A DNA stretch of 64,000 bases from Verrucomicrobia bacterium IMCC26134 (lineage in GTDB: Bacteria; Verrucomicrobiota; Verrucomicrobiia; Opitutales; Opitutaceae): positions 1,302,001-1,366,000 of the forward strand of contig CP011265.1 of NCBI GenBank assembly GCA_000972765.1, in the 5' to 3' direction. This document shows positions 28,086 to 35,293 of this stretch, in pieces. Both the position numbers and the translations under genes were made by a program. Each line of letters begins with the position of its first letter. The stretch's first letter is position 1. The notes below the pieces were generated by a model. The model saw only the letters and a program-made list of their open reading frames with translations. It was not told the origin of the DNA and did no database searches.

Positions 28086-29347
28086 CCGCGCTTTTCCGGC
28101 GCTTGCGGTGGGGGCTCGCGTGGCTCGCCGCCGCGCTTTCGCCGGTGGCGGGTAGCGCCGCCTCCGACGCTTCGGCTTCAGGGGCCGCTCTCGTGGCGCG
28201 CTTGCAGGGCGGCCTGGGCGGGGAGGTGCAGGTCGCGGCCCTGCCCGGGCTCGGCCTGCGCTGGCGCTTGGAGGCCGGCACCGCCGGTCAGGGGCTGTGC
28301 GTCACTGCGGATGCGGCGGGCGTGCGCCTGCGCGTCGAGGCCGTGCCGGCTCCGTCTGGCGAGTGGCGCTGGCGCATCGCCGAGGGCGTGGTGGATTTAC
28401 CCGCCCTGTGGCCTGTGCTTAAATCCAGGCTCGGCCCACAAGCGGGCGATTGGCAGGTCGGCGGCAAGGCGGTGCTCACCGGCGGCGGCGCATGGACCCC
28501 TGAGGGCGGTCTCGCCGGCTCGGTCCGGCTGGAGTTGCGCGACGCCTGGGCGCGTTCAGACGAACTTAAGTTGGAGTTGAGCGGCATCGAGGCGGATTTG
28601 GCAACCGATGCCCCGGCCGCCGGTGTCCTGCCGTCCGGCCAGAGCCTGCGGGTGGCGCGCCTCACGGCGGGCGCGGTCACGGCGGAGCGGCTGGAGTTCC
28701 GTTTTGGCATCACCGCCGCGCGCGTGCTGGAGCTGGCCTTCGCGGAGCTTCACGTGCTCGGCGGCAAGGCGCGGATCAAACCCATGTCCATCCCGCTCAA
28801 CGCCACGAAGGTCGAGGCCGGTGCGGAGATCGAAGGCCTCGCCTTATCCGAGCTGGCCCAGTTGATGCCCAGCGCCGTGTCGAGTGCGCGGGGCAGGTTG
28901 AGCGGACGCCTGCAGATGCTTTGGGATGTCGCGGCGGGCCTGCGCATCAATGATGGCGGTCTGGCCATCGTCCGCTCCGACGACGCGGTGTTGAGTCTGG
29001 CGCCGACCCCGGGGTTTTTAACCGGCAACATGCCGGCCCGTTTCCCCTTGTTGCCCGGCTGGCTGGGGCCGCTGGCGCGCTGGACCGCACCGGAAAACCC
29101 CGCCTACGCTCCGCTCCAGGGTATCGAAATGGGGCGCATCGGTCTGCGCATCGAAACACTAGCGGTGAAGTTTTACCCTGAAACCGCCGAGGGTGAACGC
29201 ACCGCCACGGTGCGACTCACGGCCCGTCCGGTGGGCTCCGATTTGATCGAACAGGTCACCATCGAAGTGAATCTCGCCGGTGCCTTGGCCCGCGTGCTTG
29301 AACTGGGCATGGACGAGCGGGTGAAGCTCCGTTTCCGCACCGAGTAG
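28082..29347 (+). CDS. ydbH: YdbH-like intermembrane lipid-transport protein, short form
   Basis: 421 residues with an N-terminal signal/anchor (LRWGLAWLAAALSPVAGSAASDA). The C-terminal half has the YdbH pattern: amphipathic beta strands, PMSIPLNATKVEAGAEIEGLALSELAQL, SSARGRLSGRLQMLWD, INDGGLAIVRSDD and FYPETAEGERTATVRLTARPVGSDLIEQVTIEVNL. E. coli YdbH (about 880 residues) is an AsmA/TamB-like bridge between membranes. Half the length is present here, so the periplasmic tube may be shorter or split between genes. The next two genes match YnbE and YdbL, which supports the call. Confidence 0.75.
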   Translation: MTALFRRLRWGLAWLAAALSPVAGSAASDASASGAALVARLQGGLGGEVQVAALPGLGLRWRLEAGTAGQGLCVTADAAGVRLRVEAVPAPSGEWRWRIAEGVVDLPALWPVLKSRLGPQAGDWQVGGKAVLTGGGAWTPEGGLAGSVRLELRDAWARSDELKLELSGIEADLATDAPAAGVLPSGQSLRVARLTAGAVTAERLEFRFGITAARVLELAFAELHVLGGKARIKPMSIPLNATKVEAGAEIEGLALSELAQLMPSAVSSARGRLSGRLQMLWDVAAGLRINDGGLAIVRSDDAVLSLAPTPGFLTGNMPARFPLLPGWLGPLARWTAPENPAYAPLQGIEMGRIGLRIETLAVKFYPETAEGERTATVRLTARPVGSDLIEQVTIEVNLAGALARVLELGMDERVKLRFRTE

Positions 29348-29401
29348 CCGTCCGAGGGAAACTTTGTTTGCACGGCACGGTCTGAGGGCTAGGTTACGCC
29401 T

Positions 29402-29575
29402 ATGCTCCGCTGTCTTTTCCTCCTGCTCCCCCTGGCCCTTGCCGGGTGCATCCACGTTAAAATGGACCCGATCCAGGTCCATGCCATCGTCGATGTGAAC
29501 GTGAAGGTGGACCAGGCCCTCACCGACTTCTTCGGCGACCTCGATTCCAAGTCCAAGACGATCAAACCCCTTTAA
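29402..29575 (+). CDS. ynbE: YnbE-like small outer-membrane lipoprotein
   Basis: 57 residues. Signal MLRCLFLLLPLALAGC with lipobox LAGC (lipidated Cys16), then HVKMDPIQVHAIVDVNVKVDQALTDFF. E. coli YnbE has the same plan: a lipoprotein signal, then a ...ITINMNVKIEHEI... strand of about 45 residues. In E. coli YnbE multimerises and docks YdbH at the outer membrane. It sits 54 bp after the ydbH-like gene and 11 bp before the ydbL-like gene. Too short for a usual ORF cut-off, but signal, length and neighbours agree. Confidence 0.8.
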   Translation: MLRCLFLLLPLALAGCIHVKMDPIQVHAIVDVNVKVDQALTDFFGDLDSKSKTIKPL

Positions 29576-29586
29576 CTCTCTTTTTT

Positions 29587-29961
29587 ATGAAGACTCTCTT
29601 TGTTCGTCTCTGCTGCGTGCTGGCCCTTGGTTTTATGGTGGCTCCTTGCGCGAGCGCCCAGGATCTCGGTGCGATCAAGCAGCGCATGGAGGCCCGTATT
29701 ACCGCCCTCGACGCCCTGAAGTCGTCAGGCGCGGTCGGCGAGTCCAACCAGGGACTCGTCGAGGTGCGCGCCGCCCAAGGCGACGCGGCGGCAGTGGTCT
29801 CGGCGGAAAACGCCGACCGTCTTGCCGTTTATGACGTGATCGCCCGCAAGACCGGATCCACCGTCGCCAAGGTCGGCGGCGCCCGCGCCAAACAGATCGC
29901 AGTCGGCAGCAAGGCGGGCGTCTGGGTGCAGCAGGAAGACGGCTCCTGGACCAAGAAGTAA
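29587..29961 (+). CDS. ydbL: YdbL-like (DUF1318) periplasmic protein
   Basis: 124 residues with signal peptide (LCCVLALGFMVAPCASAQ, cleavage near residue 25). The body matches YdbL: ALKSSGAVGESNQGLVEVRAAQGDAAAVVSAENADRLAVYDVIARKTGSTVAKVGGARAKQIA, ending GVWVQQEDGSWTKK (E. coli ends with a similar G-x-W-x(K/R) motif). YdbL is a periplasmic chaperone-like factor that limits YnbE multimerisation in E. coli. Third gene of the set. Confidence 0.85.
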   Translation: MKTLFVRLCCVLALGFMVAPCASAQDLGAIKQRMEARITALDALKSSGAVGESNQGLVEVRAAQGDAAAVVSAENADRLAVYDVIARKTGSTVAKVGGARAKQIAVGSKAGVWVQQEDGSWTKK

Positions 29962-30001
29962 GCGGCGGGGCGCGGAATGGGCCGCGACGGTCGGTCGGTT
30001 A

Positions 30002-30388
30002 TCAGACCTTCCAAACCGGGCCCAGTCGCGAACGACCGCGCACCGAACCGAGGTAGCGGTAGAACTGGACGGCCGGCGTCAAGCGGTCGTGCGGCGGGGC
30101 CAGCGGTGCCGGTTCGCGGGCATAAAGCCCCTCGGCGACGCCTTCCAAAATATCGAGTCTGGCAAGGCACGCGGCGTCCACCGCCCAGATTTCGCCCGAG
30201 ACGCCTTCAGCCGCCGCGGCTTCGGCGACCAGTCCTGGGTAGTGTCCAAGTGAATACAGGGTGAAGCCGGCCCCGGTGCGCGCAGTCCCGATCAGGGTCT
30301 GGCCGGCGAGGTAGCGATGATTGGAGCCGCCTCGTTTCAACGTGCCGTAAACGAAGACAAGGGCGGCGGGGGCGGGGGGCGTGCTCAT
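30002..30388 (-). CDS. Gamma-glutamylcyclotransferase (AIG2-like) family protein
   Basis: 128 residues from ATG 30388, which overlaps nothing vital of the upstream gene; the ATG at 30397 would lie inside it. Signature VFVYGTLKRGGSNHRYL (substrate-binding YGSL-type loop), GHYPGLV and EIWAVDAACLARLDILEG with the catalytic Glu region (LEGV). Members cyclise gamma-glutamyl amines/amino acids to 5-oxoproline. The substrate cannot be said. Last gene of a minus-strand unit with the PP2C phosphatase. Confidence 0.85.
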   Translation of the reverse strand: MSTPPAPAALVFVYGTLKRGGSNHRYLAGQTLIGTARTGAGFTLYSLGHYPGLVAEAAAAEGVSGEIWAVDAACLARLDILEGVAEGLYAREPAPLAPPHDRLTPAVQFYRYLGSVRGRSRLGPVWKV

Positions 30389-30389
30389 G

Positions 30390-31247
30390 TTACGCATCCG
30401 CTTTGGAGGGAGCGCACGGCCCTGATATTTCGATCAGCACGGCGGTGAGATTATCCCGTCCGGAGCTTTCCAGCGCCTGTGTGATCAACCGCGTGGCGCC
30501 GGGCTCGTGAACCTGGTCGGGATGGGGATCACGGATGATCTCCTCCAGTTCCCTGTCCCAGAGGCCATCGATGAGGCCGTCCGAGCAAAGCAGGAATCGA
30601 TCACCCGGCTGGTAGGCGACAGCACCGATCTGCGGGTCGATGAACTGGCTGGAGGCGCCCAGCACCTGCTGCAGCACGTTCCGCCGGGGATGATTGCGCG
30701 CCTCGCGTTCGTTGAGCTGGCCCTGGCGCCGCATCCAGCCCACTTGACTGTGATCGTGGGAGAGCTGCTGCAGCCCGCCGTCTCTCGGCAGATAATAAAG
30801 CCGGCTGTCTCCGATGTGTGCGAAGTAGAGCCACTCGGGTGTGATCCAGGCCAGGGTAAGCGTGGCGCCCATGCCGGCACACTCCTCGTAGCTCTGCCCC
30901 AGTTTGAGCAGGGCGGTGTGGATGGAGTTAAAGAGCTCCTGAAGGACGTCATTGAAGCCGCTTTTCATGCCCGCGGCGGAGAGTCTGAAAGCGCGCGGGA
31001 GCAGGCGGGTGATCTTTTCGATGGCGATGCGGCTGGCGAATTCGCCTGATTTTGCCCCGCCCATGCCATCGCTCACCGCAAACACATAGTCCGCCTTCCC
31101 CAGACTGGCTTCCCCGACTTTACCCAGATAGCTCAGTTCGTAGCCGTCGAAGGTAAGCGCCAAAAAAGCGTCTTCGTTATTGGTGCGGACTTTACCGCAG
31201 TGGGAGAGACCTGACCAATGCAGGGTGGTCTGTGCGGAATCATTCAT
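30390..31247 (-). CDS. PP2C-type Ser/Thr protein phosphatase
   Basis: 285 residues from ATG 31247. Metal-binding motifs in order: RTNNEDAF, VFAVSDGMGGAKSGEFAS, GATLTLAWI, YFAHIGDSRLYYL, FLLCSDGLIDGL and SGRDNLTAVLIE. Cytoplasmic, Mn/Mg-dependent. The region between about 170 and 200 (LSHDHSQVGWMRRQGQLNEREARNHPRRNVLQQVLG) is the usual substrate flap. The gene upstream on the same strand is a miniature kinase, so the two may act on the same target. Confidence 0.93.
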   Translation of the reverse strand: MNDSAQTTLHWSGLSHCGKVRTNNEDAFLALTFDGYELSYLGKVGEASLGKADYVFAVSDGMGGAKSGEFASRIAIEKITRLLPRAFRLSAAGMKSGFNDVLQELFNSIHTALLKLGQSYEECAGMGATLTLAWITPEWLYFAHIGDSRLYYLPRDGGLQQLSHDHSQVGWMRRQGQLNEREARNHPRRNVLQQVLGASSQFIDPQIGAVAYQPGDRFLLCSDGLIDGLWDRELEEIIRDPHPDQVHEPGATRLITQALESSGRDNLTAVLIEISGPCAPSKADA

Positions 31248-31280
31248 CGCGTGCAAGAGGTGGGGTAGGGGGTGCGGACT

Positions 31281-31712
31281 TTAACGGGGGGCGTCGGGCT
31301 CGGGCGGATCGAGCTTGGGGCCGGGCGGAGCTGCGGGATCAAGAATGGTGGCAAACTCAAAGTCGATCAGGCAAAGATCTCCGGTGGAGGTTCGATAGGT
31401 GATGTTACGGGCATAGGGATCATCGTGTCGCACTTGGAACTGTTGCTCGAGGTCGCTGTAAAGTTCGCGCACCCGCTTTTCACTGATGTGCTCTACGCGC
31501 TGGCCGCAATTGCTGGTCACCAACCGCAGTTCCTCCGGGTAGACTTCGATCACCTTGGGGGTGATGTCGCAGCCCCGGCTTGTCAGGTAACGCAACACTC
31601 TCGTCTCGTTTTCGAACCGCTCCGCCGCCTGATGACCACGGAAGGTTTTGTGCACGAGCCCGTCGTAGGCGATTCGAACCAAGGCCCTGCGGGTATCTTT
31701 CATCTCTTGCAT
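31281..31712 (-). CDS. Miniature kinase-fold protein
   Basis: 143 residues from ATG 31712. It carries kinase landmarks in order: HKTFRGHQAAERFENETRVLRYL (Lys plus helix C Glu), a hinge EELRLVTSNCG, the catalytic-loop-like VRHDDPYARNITYR (H, D, N) and the metal-binding ICLIDFEFA-like CLIDFEFA. This resembles Bud32/RIO-type minimal kinases rather than full Hanks kinases. The C-terminus is a proline-rich tail (DPAAPPGPKLDPPEPDAPR). It is 33 bp upstream of the PP2C gene. Catalytic activity is not certain. Confidence 0.65.
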   Translation of the reverse strand: MQEMKDTRRALVRIAYDGLVHKTFRGHQAAERFENETRVLRYLTSRGCDITPKVIEVYPEELRLVTSNCGQRVEHISEKRVRELYSDLEQQFQVRHDDPYARNITYRTSTGDLCLIDFEFATILDPAAPPGPKLDPPEPDAPR

Positions 31713-31854
31713 GGTCGATAGTGAGCAGCATTCGGCCAAGGTGGCCTTCCCGCAAGCGCAGGCCTTGGATTAAATCTGTTCAATTTTGCGCAGTTTTGCT
31801 AAAAAAGTCAGCAGAACCTCAAAAACTTATCCACGTAGGAATTTTTTTCATTGC

Positions 31855-31871
31855 TGGCATGGCGAGTGCTA
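31855..31871 (+). promoter_or_regulatory. Sigma-54 promoter of glnA
   Basis: TGGCATGGCGAGTGCTA fits the -24/-12 consensus TGGCAC-N5-TTGCW, with GG and GC exactly 10 bases apart. It lies 97 bp upstream of the glnA start. Sigma-54 control of glutamine synthetase by nitrogen status is well established elsewhere. No enhancer site was located. Confidence 0.75.
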
Positions 31872-31967
31872 AAATGCTGTCAGCGGGTTTCGTTTGAGTT
31901 CCTTGCGTGCCGGTAAGCATGCAGCGTGCTCTAGCTGACCCACCTTTTCTCCCTAACATCCACACCC

Positions 31968-32999
31968 ATGGCTAAATACAAACTCGAATACATCTGGCTC
32001 GATGGTTACAAGCCCGTTGCCAGTCTCCGCAGCAAGACTCAGGTCAAGGAATTCGCCAGCTTTCCGAAGCTCGAAGAACTTCCCCTCTGGGGCTTTGATG
32101 GCAGCTCCACGCAACAGGCTCCCGGCGGCAGTTCCGACTGCGTCCTCAAGCCCGTAGCCGTGTATCTCGACACCACTCGCAAGAACGGTGTCCTGGTGAT
32201 GTGTGAGGTTTATAACGCCAACGGCACGCCGCACGTTTCCAACTCTCGCGCCACCATCCTCGACGATCCCGAGACTTGGTTCGGTTTCGAGCAGGAGTAT
32301 TTCCTGTATCAGGATGGTCGTCCTCTCGGCTTCCCTGCCGATGGCTATCCCGGCCCCCAGGGTCCCTACTACACCGGTGTCGGCTACAAGAACGTCGGCG
32401 ATGTCGCCCGTCAGATCGTGGAAGAGCATCTCGACCTCTGCTTGGATGCCGGCATCAACCACGAAGGCATCAATGCCGAAGTGGCCAAGGGCCAGTGGGA
32501 ATTCCAGATCTTCGGCAAAGGCTCCAAGAAGGCCGCCGATGATGTCTGGGTCGCCCGCTACCTGCTGATCCGTCTCTGCGAGAAATTCCAGATCGACGTC
32601 GAGTTCCACTGCAAGCCGATCCTCGCCGCCTACCAGCAGCCCCTCGATTGGAACGGATCCGGCATGCATTCCAATTTCTCCACGAAGTTCATGCGCGAAG
32701 TCGGTGGCAAAGACTACTTCGAGAAACTCATGGCTGCGTTCTCCAAGTTTACCGCCGAGCACATCGCGGTTTACGGCCCGGACAACCATCTCCGCCTCAC
32801 CGGTCTGCACGAGACCCAGTCGATCGACAAGTTCTCCTACGGTATCGCCGATCGCGGTGCGTCCGTTCGTGTTCCCCACAGCTTCGTCAACGCCGGCTAC
32901 AAGGGCTACCTTGAGGACCGTCGTCCGAACTCTGCGGGTAATCCTTACGATATCGCCTCCCGCATTCTCAAGACGATCCAGACCGTGCCCACCGCCTAA
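31968..32999 (+). CDS. glnII: Glutamine synthetase type II
   Basis: 343 residues, far shorter than GSI (about 470) and GSIII. The N-terminus KYKLEYIWLDGYKPVASLRSKT, then LPLWGFDGSSTQQAPGGSSDCVLKPVAVY, is the GSII beta-grasp domain. Catalytic motifs are FGFEQEYFL, GINAEVAKGQWEFQI and the adenylate-binding GSGMHSNFSTK; ADRGASVRVP closes the active site. It assimilates ammonium into glutamine. GSII is the eukaryote-like form, present in rhizobia, actinomycetes and some others. It lacks the adenylylation loop of GSI, so control is presumably transcriptional via the sigma-54 promoter. Confidence 0.96.
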   Translation: MAKYKLEYIWLDGYKPVASLRSKTQVKEFASFPKLEELPLWGFDGSSTQQAPGGSSDCVLKPVAVYLDTTRKNGVLVMCEVYNANGTPHVSNSRATILDDPETWFGFEQEYFLYQDGRPLGFPADGYPGPQGPYYTGVGYKNVGDVARQIVEEHLDLCLDAGINHEGINAEVAKGQWEFQIFGKGSKKAADDVWVARYLLIRLCEKFQIDVEFHCKPILAAYQQPLDWNGSGMHSNFSTKFMREVGGKDYFEKLMAAFSKFTAEHIAVYGPDNHLRLTGLHETQSIDKFSYGIADRGASVRVPHSFVNAGYKGYLEDRRPNSAGNPYDIASRILKTIQTVPTA

Positions 33000-33020
33000 G
33001 GCGCCTCACGTTTCATCAAG

Positions 33021-33053
33021 AGCGGCAGCCATTCCGGGGCTGTCGCTTTTTTT
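33021..33053 (+). terminator. Intrinsic terminator after glutamine synthetase gene
   Basis: AGCGGCAGCC / GGCTGTCGCT stem (one mismatch) around ATTCCGG, then seven T. Confidence 0.88.
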
Positions 33054-33143
33054 GTGCCCGGAGTTCGTTTGCAGGAGGCGAGCCGCAAGGTTGCGGCTTT
33101 ACTTGGCTTACTTTAGCTCCGCCCGCGGGTCGGGGCTTCTGCG

Positions 33144-33168
33144 AAAAAAGCCCGACAAGCGGTCGGGC
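33144..33168 (-). terminator. Intrinsic terminator for the YdcF-like gene
   Basis: On the minus strand GCCCGAC-CGCTT-GTCGGGC is followed by TTTTTT. It lies about 40 bp beyond the TAA at 33209 that would end the intact frame, which fits the view that the gene originally extended to 33209. Confidence 0.8.
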
Positions 33169-33208
33169 CTGCATCAGACCGAAGTCTGAGCGTCACGTGC
33201 CGTTGGCC

Positions 33209-34013
33209 TTATTTCCCCTGGAGGCAGGTCCAGGCCAGGCCGATGTATTCCCGCCAGGCCCGCGTGCTGTTGCTTAACGATTCAGCATCCCAGCTCACCC
33301 AGGCGATCGGGGAGGGGGGCCGGTTCACTTCGGCCGAGATAGTCGGCCGGGCAGGCCACGGCGTTCAAGCCCGCGTGCCTGGCCAGCCGCATCGCGCGGG
33401 GGATGTGCCAGGCCGAGGTGACCAGCGCGATACGGTGTTTGCCCGCCAGCTTGGCGAGGGCGGCGGTTTCCTCCGCGGTGTCGCGTGCGGTATCGATTTC
33501 AAGAATACGATCGCGGGGGAAGCCCAGCTCGACCGCGGCATCCGCCATCACTCTGGCGTGGGTCTGCGAGCCTGCATCGAGGGGCGTGCCAGTCATCGAC
33601 GAGCGGGGACCGGATAGGATCAGCCGGGCTTCGGGCAGCAGCCGGGCGATGCGCAAGCCTTCCAAGAGCCGGGCGCGGGCCGAGTCGCAGAGGCGCTGGG
33701 CGGCGGACAGGTCCCTCGCCTCACCATGCCCGCTGCCCAGCACGGCTACGTAGTCGCACGGGTTGATGACCGAGGGTTTGTCCGGGGAAAGAAGGAGCGG
33801 AGCCGGCGCATAGCGCGTCTCGAGGGATGCGCATAAAAGGGTGGAGGCGGCGCGGTTGCCGGCGAGTAGAAGGATGGCCAGCCCGAGGCCTAGACCAAGC
33901 CAGGCTGGGCGGCGCCGGCGAAAGGCCAGCAGTAACAGCCCCAAGCTGAGAAAAATCAGGCTGAGCGGCAGGGGCATTAACAGGGAGCCGATGATTTTTT
34001 TAAGGGCAAACAT
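33209..34013 (-). pseudogene. YdcF/ElyC-like (DUF218) membrane protein, C-terminal frameshift
   Basis: The intact frame gives 243 residues from ATG 34013 to TGA 33282. Two N-terminal membrane segments (about 10-30 and 37-55) precede the DUF218 domain: YVAVLGSGH, LLEGLRIARLLPEARLILSGP, DTARDTAEETAALAKL and IALVTSAWHIPRAMRLARHAG. E. coli ElyC acts in envelope/undecaprenyl metabolism. The frame ends early, but one frame over, 33282-33209 encodes ESLSNSTRAWREYIGLAW and TCLQGK, exactly the family's C-terminus. The break lies near a run of six G (33314-33319). It is either a real mutation or a base-calling error; the protein may still be functional. Confidence 0.75.
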
Positions 34014-34100
34014 TCGCTTAGCGTGAGACTTTTAGTGGCGACGGCGAGAAGAAGGGTTGACAGTCGAAGGAGGGTATTACGTTTTCATCCCTCCTATTAC

Positions 34101-34178
34101 GGCGGCCATAGCTCAGTTGGTTAGAGCACTAGATTGTGATTCTAGGGGTCGCGGGTTCGAATCCCGTTGGCCGCCCCA
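34101..34178 (+). tRNA. tRNA-His (anticodon GTG)
   Basis: Cloverleaf with anticodon GTG at 34136-34138 in the loop TTGTGAT. The 5' extra G (G-1) typical of tRNA-His is at 34101, the acceptor stem is GCGGCCA/TGGCCGC, the T loop is GGTTCGAATCC, and C73 is followed by an encoded CCA (34176-34178). The D arm is AGCTCAGTTGGTTAGAGC. Confidence 0.97.
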
Positions 34179-34182
34179 TATT

Positions 34183-34218
34183 AAAGCCCTGCAAATCAAC
34201 GGTTTGCAGGGCTTTTTG
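34183..34218 (+). terminator. Intrinsic terminator after tRNA-His
   Basis: AAAGCCCTGCAAA-TCAACGG-TTTGCAGGGCTTT, a perfect 13-bp stem, followed by TT. A-rich 5' arm, T-rich 3' arm. Confidence 0.9.
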
Positions 34219-34282
34219 TTTTCCAGAAAGTGTTTTCTCTACAGATTTCGGCAAACTTTTGTTCCTCTGCTAAGGTAGAGTC

Positions 34283-34841
34283 ATGCAGACAAAGACTATT
34301 TCCGGTCCTAGCGGACGCCCGATCACGCTTTTCAGGAATGGTTCTAGCGAGGTGAAGCTCTACTCCACCAAACGGGTAAAAAACGGTATCGAATACCCCG
34401 GATTCAGCGTCGCCTATTACGAGGGCGGTGAACGCACTCAGAAGTTTTTCAGCAAACACGACGAGGCCAAGGCACACGCCAAAAACACTCTTACTCGGCT
34501 CGTTAACGGCTTAACCGCCGCCCAAGACATGCGCCCCGTGGAAATTGAGGAATCCGCCATGGCGCGCGAGGAATTCAAGTCCGTTGGCGTCGGACTTCTG
34601 GAGGGGGCAAAAGAATACCGACGAGCGCATGAGCTTTTGGGAGGCAAGGGCACAGTCTTGGAAGCGGTGCAGTATTTCTTGAAACTAGGTGTAGCAACTC
34701 CCCACAAAGCGAAAGTGTTGGATGTGTGCCGTAAGCTTGTTGCCGCCAAAAAAAACGGACGGTCTTACTCAGCGCCATCAAGACGATTTACGCCTGCGTT
34801 GTGAGCGATTTGCCGAGGACTTCGACGTTCAAATCAACTAG
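34283..34841 (+). pseudogene. Remnant of a tyrosine-type integrase, N-terminal part, frameshifted
   Basis: The first frame (ATG 34283, stop 34804) gives 173 residues: EVKLYSTKR, YPGFSVAYYEGGERTQKFF and EAKAHAKNTLTRL, then ELLGGKGTVLEAVQYFLKLG. This is the N-terminal arm and core-binding start of site-specific integrases common in Verrucomicrobia and Planctomycetes. After a slip near 34770-34790 another frame continues as DDLRLRCERFAEDFDVQIN to TAG 34839, again integrase-like. The catalytic domain with R-H-R-Y is missing. Position beside tRNA-His fits a former island integrated at the tRNA. Codon use is AT-richer than flanking genes. Confidence 0.6.
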
Positions 34842-35293
34842 TTCAGGGCTGATTAAGAGGGTTAGTATGCACTGTCGATCTTACGTGGTTATTCAAGTTT
34901 TATCAAGCAGTTCCTTATGATACGCAATCCTAGTTCTATGGCCATCGATTCGCTGAATTAAGTTTGGCCAATAGTGGTGCATCGTTTATTCAATCGGAAT
35001 TCACTGTTCCGCTAAGAGATATTTATTTTTTAATTAAAAAGTATAGACTGGTCAGCATAAGCTAGTATGCAAATGGGGGGAATCTCGCCCTTCGCTGAAA
35101 TTACAAGCCCATATATCTCAAAAGATTCAGTTTTGGAGCGAATACATAGCCCTTTAAGACTGCCATATATCTGAATAAACAACTGCAGCATATTCTCTTA
35201 AATAAATTTATTTTTAAACCGCGTGATTCACCGGATCAAGCCAGGGCTTTGAATACACCCAAATCACAATGCCGTTCTACCAAACTGTAATCT
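34842..35293. other. AT-rich spacer, probably decayed island DNA
   Basis: 452 bp, much richer in A/T than the flanking genes, with stops in all frames. No repeat of the tRNA-His 3' end was found here, so a right attachment site cannot be placed. It includes the promoter region for the glycosidase operon, not recognisable by eye. Confidence 0.5.
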
